Below, one piece after another: positions 62,494-64,000 of a DNA stretch of 64,000 bases. Numbering within the stretch: position 1 is the first letter of the stretch; every line of letters starts with the position of its first letter. The stretch spans positions 226,517-290,516 of the forward strand of contig NZ_JBKIII010000003.1 in assembly GCF_046557615.1 (NCBI RefSeq). Reading direction: 5' to 3'. Source of the DNA: Haloferax sp046557615 (lineage in GTDB: Archaea; Halobacteriota; Halobacteria; Halobacteriales; Haloferacaceae). The translations under genes were made by a program, and so were the position numbers. The notes beneath the pieces were generated by a model. It had not been told where the DNA came from, searched no databases, and was given only the letters and a program-made list of their open reading frames with translations.

Positions 62494-63294
62494 CTACTTT
62501 GGGTCACGAGCGGTCAACAACCCTTGAGACATGAGCCGTCGGGAGATTACGACGAGACCATTCCCGAACCCTTCGCCGAAGATTGCTTGTTCCTCTTTGC
62601 TGCCGGGCATGATAGAACTCACGAGGATCGTCGAGCGGTCAGTCAGGAGGAGTCGGCCGATTGCCGTCTCGTCTTCGGAAGTGTTCTCGCCGTGTAGCCA
62701 CTCTAGACCAGAGATGAACGTCGTGGCGTCCGGCACCGCCGTTTGGATCTGGTCTTGAAGCGACTCCGTCAGCGCGCCGATGAGAAGATCGACCCCGTTA
62801 TCGACATCGTTGAGTCTGGCAACGAGATCCTCGGTCAGCAGTGACTCATCGCCCAGTACCAGCACAATCTCCTCGGATGCTTTCTCGATGAGTTGGTCCG
62901 TCCGATTTTCGATCGCGTCGCGCCCGGACATCGCCCACACCTGCTGGACGGGTCTCTCGTCGTCTCCGTCGATGATTTCGACCGTGTCCAGCGCATTGTG
63001 GAGTCGATCGACTCGGTCTTCGTACTGGTCGCGTAAGGTCTCGGTCGCCTCGTTGAGCGGAACCGCCCGGAACTGCTGGGGGCTCGAATGCTGGATCTCG
63101 ACCAGGCCTTGCGCTTCCAGCACTCGAATCGCATCGTACACCCGCGTTCGGGGAACCTCCGTCATCTCACTCAATTGCTTTGCTGTTCCCGTGTGGAGAC
63201 GGGACAGGCCGACAAAACATCGCGCCTCGTATTCTTTCAAGCCAAGTTGCTGGAGGACTTCGATTGCGTCCTCCAAACTGTCAGTAGTAGTCAT
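62494..63294 (-). CDS. TrmB-family transcriptional regulator
   Basis: A 266-residue regulator. The N-terminal winged helix (LQQLGLKEYEARCFVGLSRL and VPRTRVYDAIRVLEAQGLVE) is followed by a helical linker (about 75-95) and a phospholipase-D-like effector domain typical of many haloarchaeal TrmB proteins (IENRTDQLIEKASEEIVLVLGD). ATG 63294 is chosen over an upstream in-frame GTG. It is divergent from a second TrmB gene at 63684 whose helix-turn-helix is clearly related. Confidence 0.87.
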   Translation of the reverse strand: MTTTDSLEDAIEVLQQLGLKEYEARCFVGLSRLHTGTAKQLSEMTEVPRTRVYDAIRVLEAQGLVEIQHSSPQQFRAVPLNEATETLRDQYEDRVDRLHNALDTVEIIDGDDERPVQQVWAMSGRDAIENRTDQLIEKASEEIVLVLGDESLLTEDLVARLNDVDNGVDLLIGALTESLQDQIQTAVPDATTFISGLEWLHGENTSEDETAIGRLLLTDRSTILVSSIMPGSKEEQAIFGEGFGNGLVVISRRLMSQGLLTARDPK

Positions 63295-63683
63295 GTGTCC
63301 CAACCTCACGGGGGGTTCCCCAGTGATTCTCTAATTAGTTTGCTCCCGACACGGATAGGTATTGTCACTCAGTTTATGACGGTGAATGTGGATGAGTCGT
63401 GAGATGGGAAGTATAACCGTCTGAATCCACCCCAGAGACGGGTTCGATAAAATTATTGTGAGTATCATAGTGACAACTGGGGAATCTGGACCTCACACCA
63501 TAGAAGTACAGATAATCGAGATATAAGCTTGTCACCCGTTTAATCACAAAAGATATATGGCGTGTGAAGCCCGACCACTTCATCGGCACGCGGGCCAATT
63601 CTGTGTCCCACCCACCGCACTGCTTCGTTCCGCTCGGACGCTCTCCGTGGCTGGGCTCACAATGACCCACATCCGCCTGACCG
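63295..63683. other. Divergent promoter region between two TrmB-type genes
   Basis: Contains AT-rich promoter-like stretches (ATAATCGAGATATAAG near 63512, AGATATATGG at 63551-63560) and TCACCCGTTTAATCA (63532-63546), an inverted near-copy of 62102-62116. A nine-codon frame at 63662-63691 overlaps the ATG of the right-hand gene. No other gene seen. Confidence 0.5.
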
Positions 63684-64000
63684 ATGAGTAACAATCCAGA
63701 CGAGGACCCACAGTCCGTCGCAATCGAGCAACTCGAACGGTTCGGGTTGAGTGCTTACGCCGCGCGGACATTTGTCGCGCTTGCTAGCCTCGGCACGGGG
63801 ACCGCCAGAGATGTCAGCCAAGTGTCTGAGGTGCCACGCACTCGAGTATACGACGCGATCGACGAGTTACACGACCGGGGACTCGTCGATATCCTCCAAT
63901 CGTCGCCCAAGCAGTTCTGGGCAATCTCCGCCGAAACCGCGAGTGGGACATTCGTACACGAGCTAGAACACCGCGCGGAACTCCTCCAGACGGCGCTCAG
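63684..64000 (+). CDS. TrmB-family transcriptional regulator, 3' end beyond the window
   Basis: The first 105 codons of a regulator related to the one at 62494-63294. AIEQLERFGLSAYAARTFVA and VSEVPRTRVYDAIDELHDRG form the TrmB winged helix, followed by the start of the coiled linker (VHELEHRAELLQTAL). ATG 63684 is the first start after an in-frame TGA at 63678. The frame is open at the window edge, so the effector domain is not visible. Confidence 0.85.
   Translation, partial: MSNNPDEDPQSVAIEQLERFGLSAYAARTFVALASLGTGTARDVSQVSEVPRTRVYDAIDELHDRGLVDILQSSPKQFWAISAETASGTFVHELEHRAELLQTAL

Noticed and set aside
1..64000. CRISPR arrays, rRNA and tRNA genes
   Set aside because: No regularly spaced repeats of 25-40 bases, no rRNA sequence and no complete cloverleaf with a GTTCRAnnC T-loop seen; TTCGAA-type hits fall inside coding genes.

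Overview
The window is from a halophilic archaeon (class Halobacteria). Evidence: strongly acidic proteins, high-GC codon use, archaeal TATA boxes about 27 bases before start codons, a non-histone MC1 protein, a HalOD1-domain protein, TrmB-type regulators, a GfcR-type sugar regulator and a twin-arginine lipoprotein. I cannot name the genus from sequence alone.

1-17.8 kb is a catabolic region. On the left, a partial thiolase with its DUF35 partner, a TetR-type regulator, an SsnA/AtzA-type amidohydrolase, a fumarylacetoacetate-hydrolase-family protein and a TatD-like hydrolase surround an MC1 gene. On the right, one run of nine minus-strand genes (16883 down to 6505) carries a complete branched-chain-type ABC importer (livKHMGF), a 3-hydroxyacyl-CoA dehydrogenase/enoyl-CoA hydratase fusion, a second thiolase-DUF35 pair and an acyl-CoA synthetase. 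An IclR-type regulator lies just upstream. The likely logic is import of an organic acid or amino-acid-like compound, CoA activation, beta-oxidation and thiolysis. The substrate is unknown.

17.8-37.6 kb begins with a 1.3-kb AT-rich gap and an integrase-like gene. Mostly chromosomal-type genes follow: ASCH, LUD, a sugar-nucleotide-type epimerase, DoxX, a three-gene MacB/LolCDE-like export module, an APC transporter with universal-stress domains, an MDR oxidoreductase, an MFS permease and a HAD phosphatase. Next come gfcR divergent from fructose-1,6-bisphosphatase, an eIF2B-like protein without the usual catalytic residues, and a frameshifted rhodanese pseudogene.

37.6-59.3 kb is a defence island with lower GC and patchy composition. 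Its core is a class 1 DISARM system: drmA-drmB-drmC on the minus strand, and drmMI and drmD on the plus strand. Accessories are a C5-cytosine methyltransferase fused to an endonuclease-III-like HhH-GPD domain, a TIGR02391 protein with an RNxxxH motif, an HNH endonuclease between drmMI and drmD, a CBS-HEPN fusion and a second C5 methyltransferase. A 26-bp direct repeat (25/26 identical) brackets the TIGR02391-drmCBA block. The specificity part of drmMI has a sharply AT-rich insert, which suggests a swapped target-recognition domain.

59.3-64 kb holds a small unknown protein, a second integrase-like gene paralogous to the one at 19 kb and facing it, a 0.9-kb gap, a HalOD1-domain protein and two divergent TrmB-type regulators. 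The last of these runs off the window.

The most unusual items are the glycosylase-methyltransferase fusion, the enlarged DISARM locus with three methyltransferases and two HEPN-type proteins, and the repeat-bracketed drmABC module.
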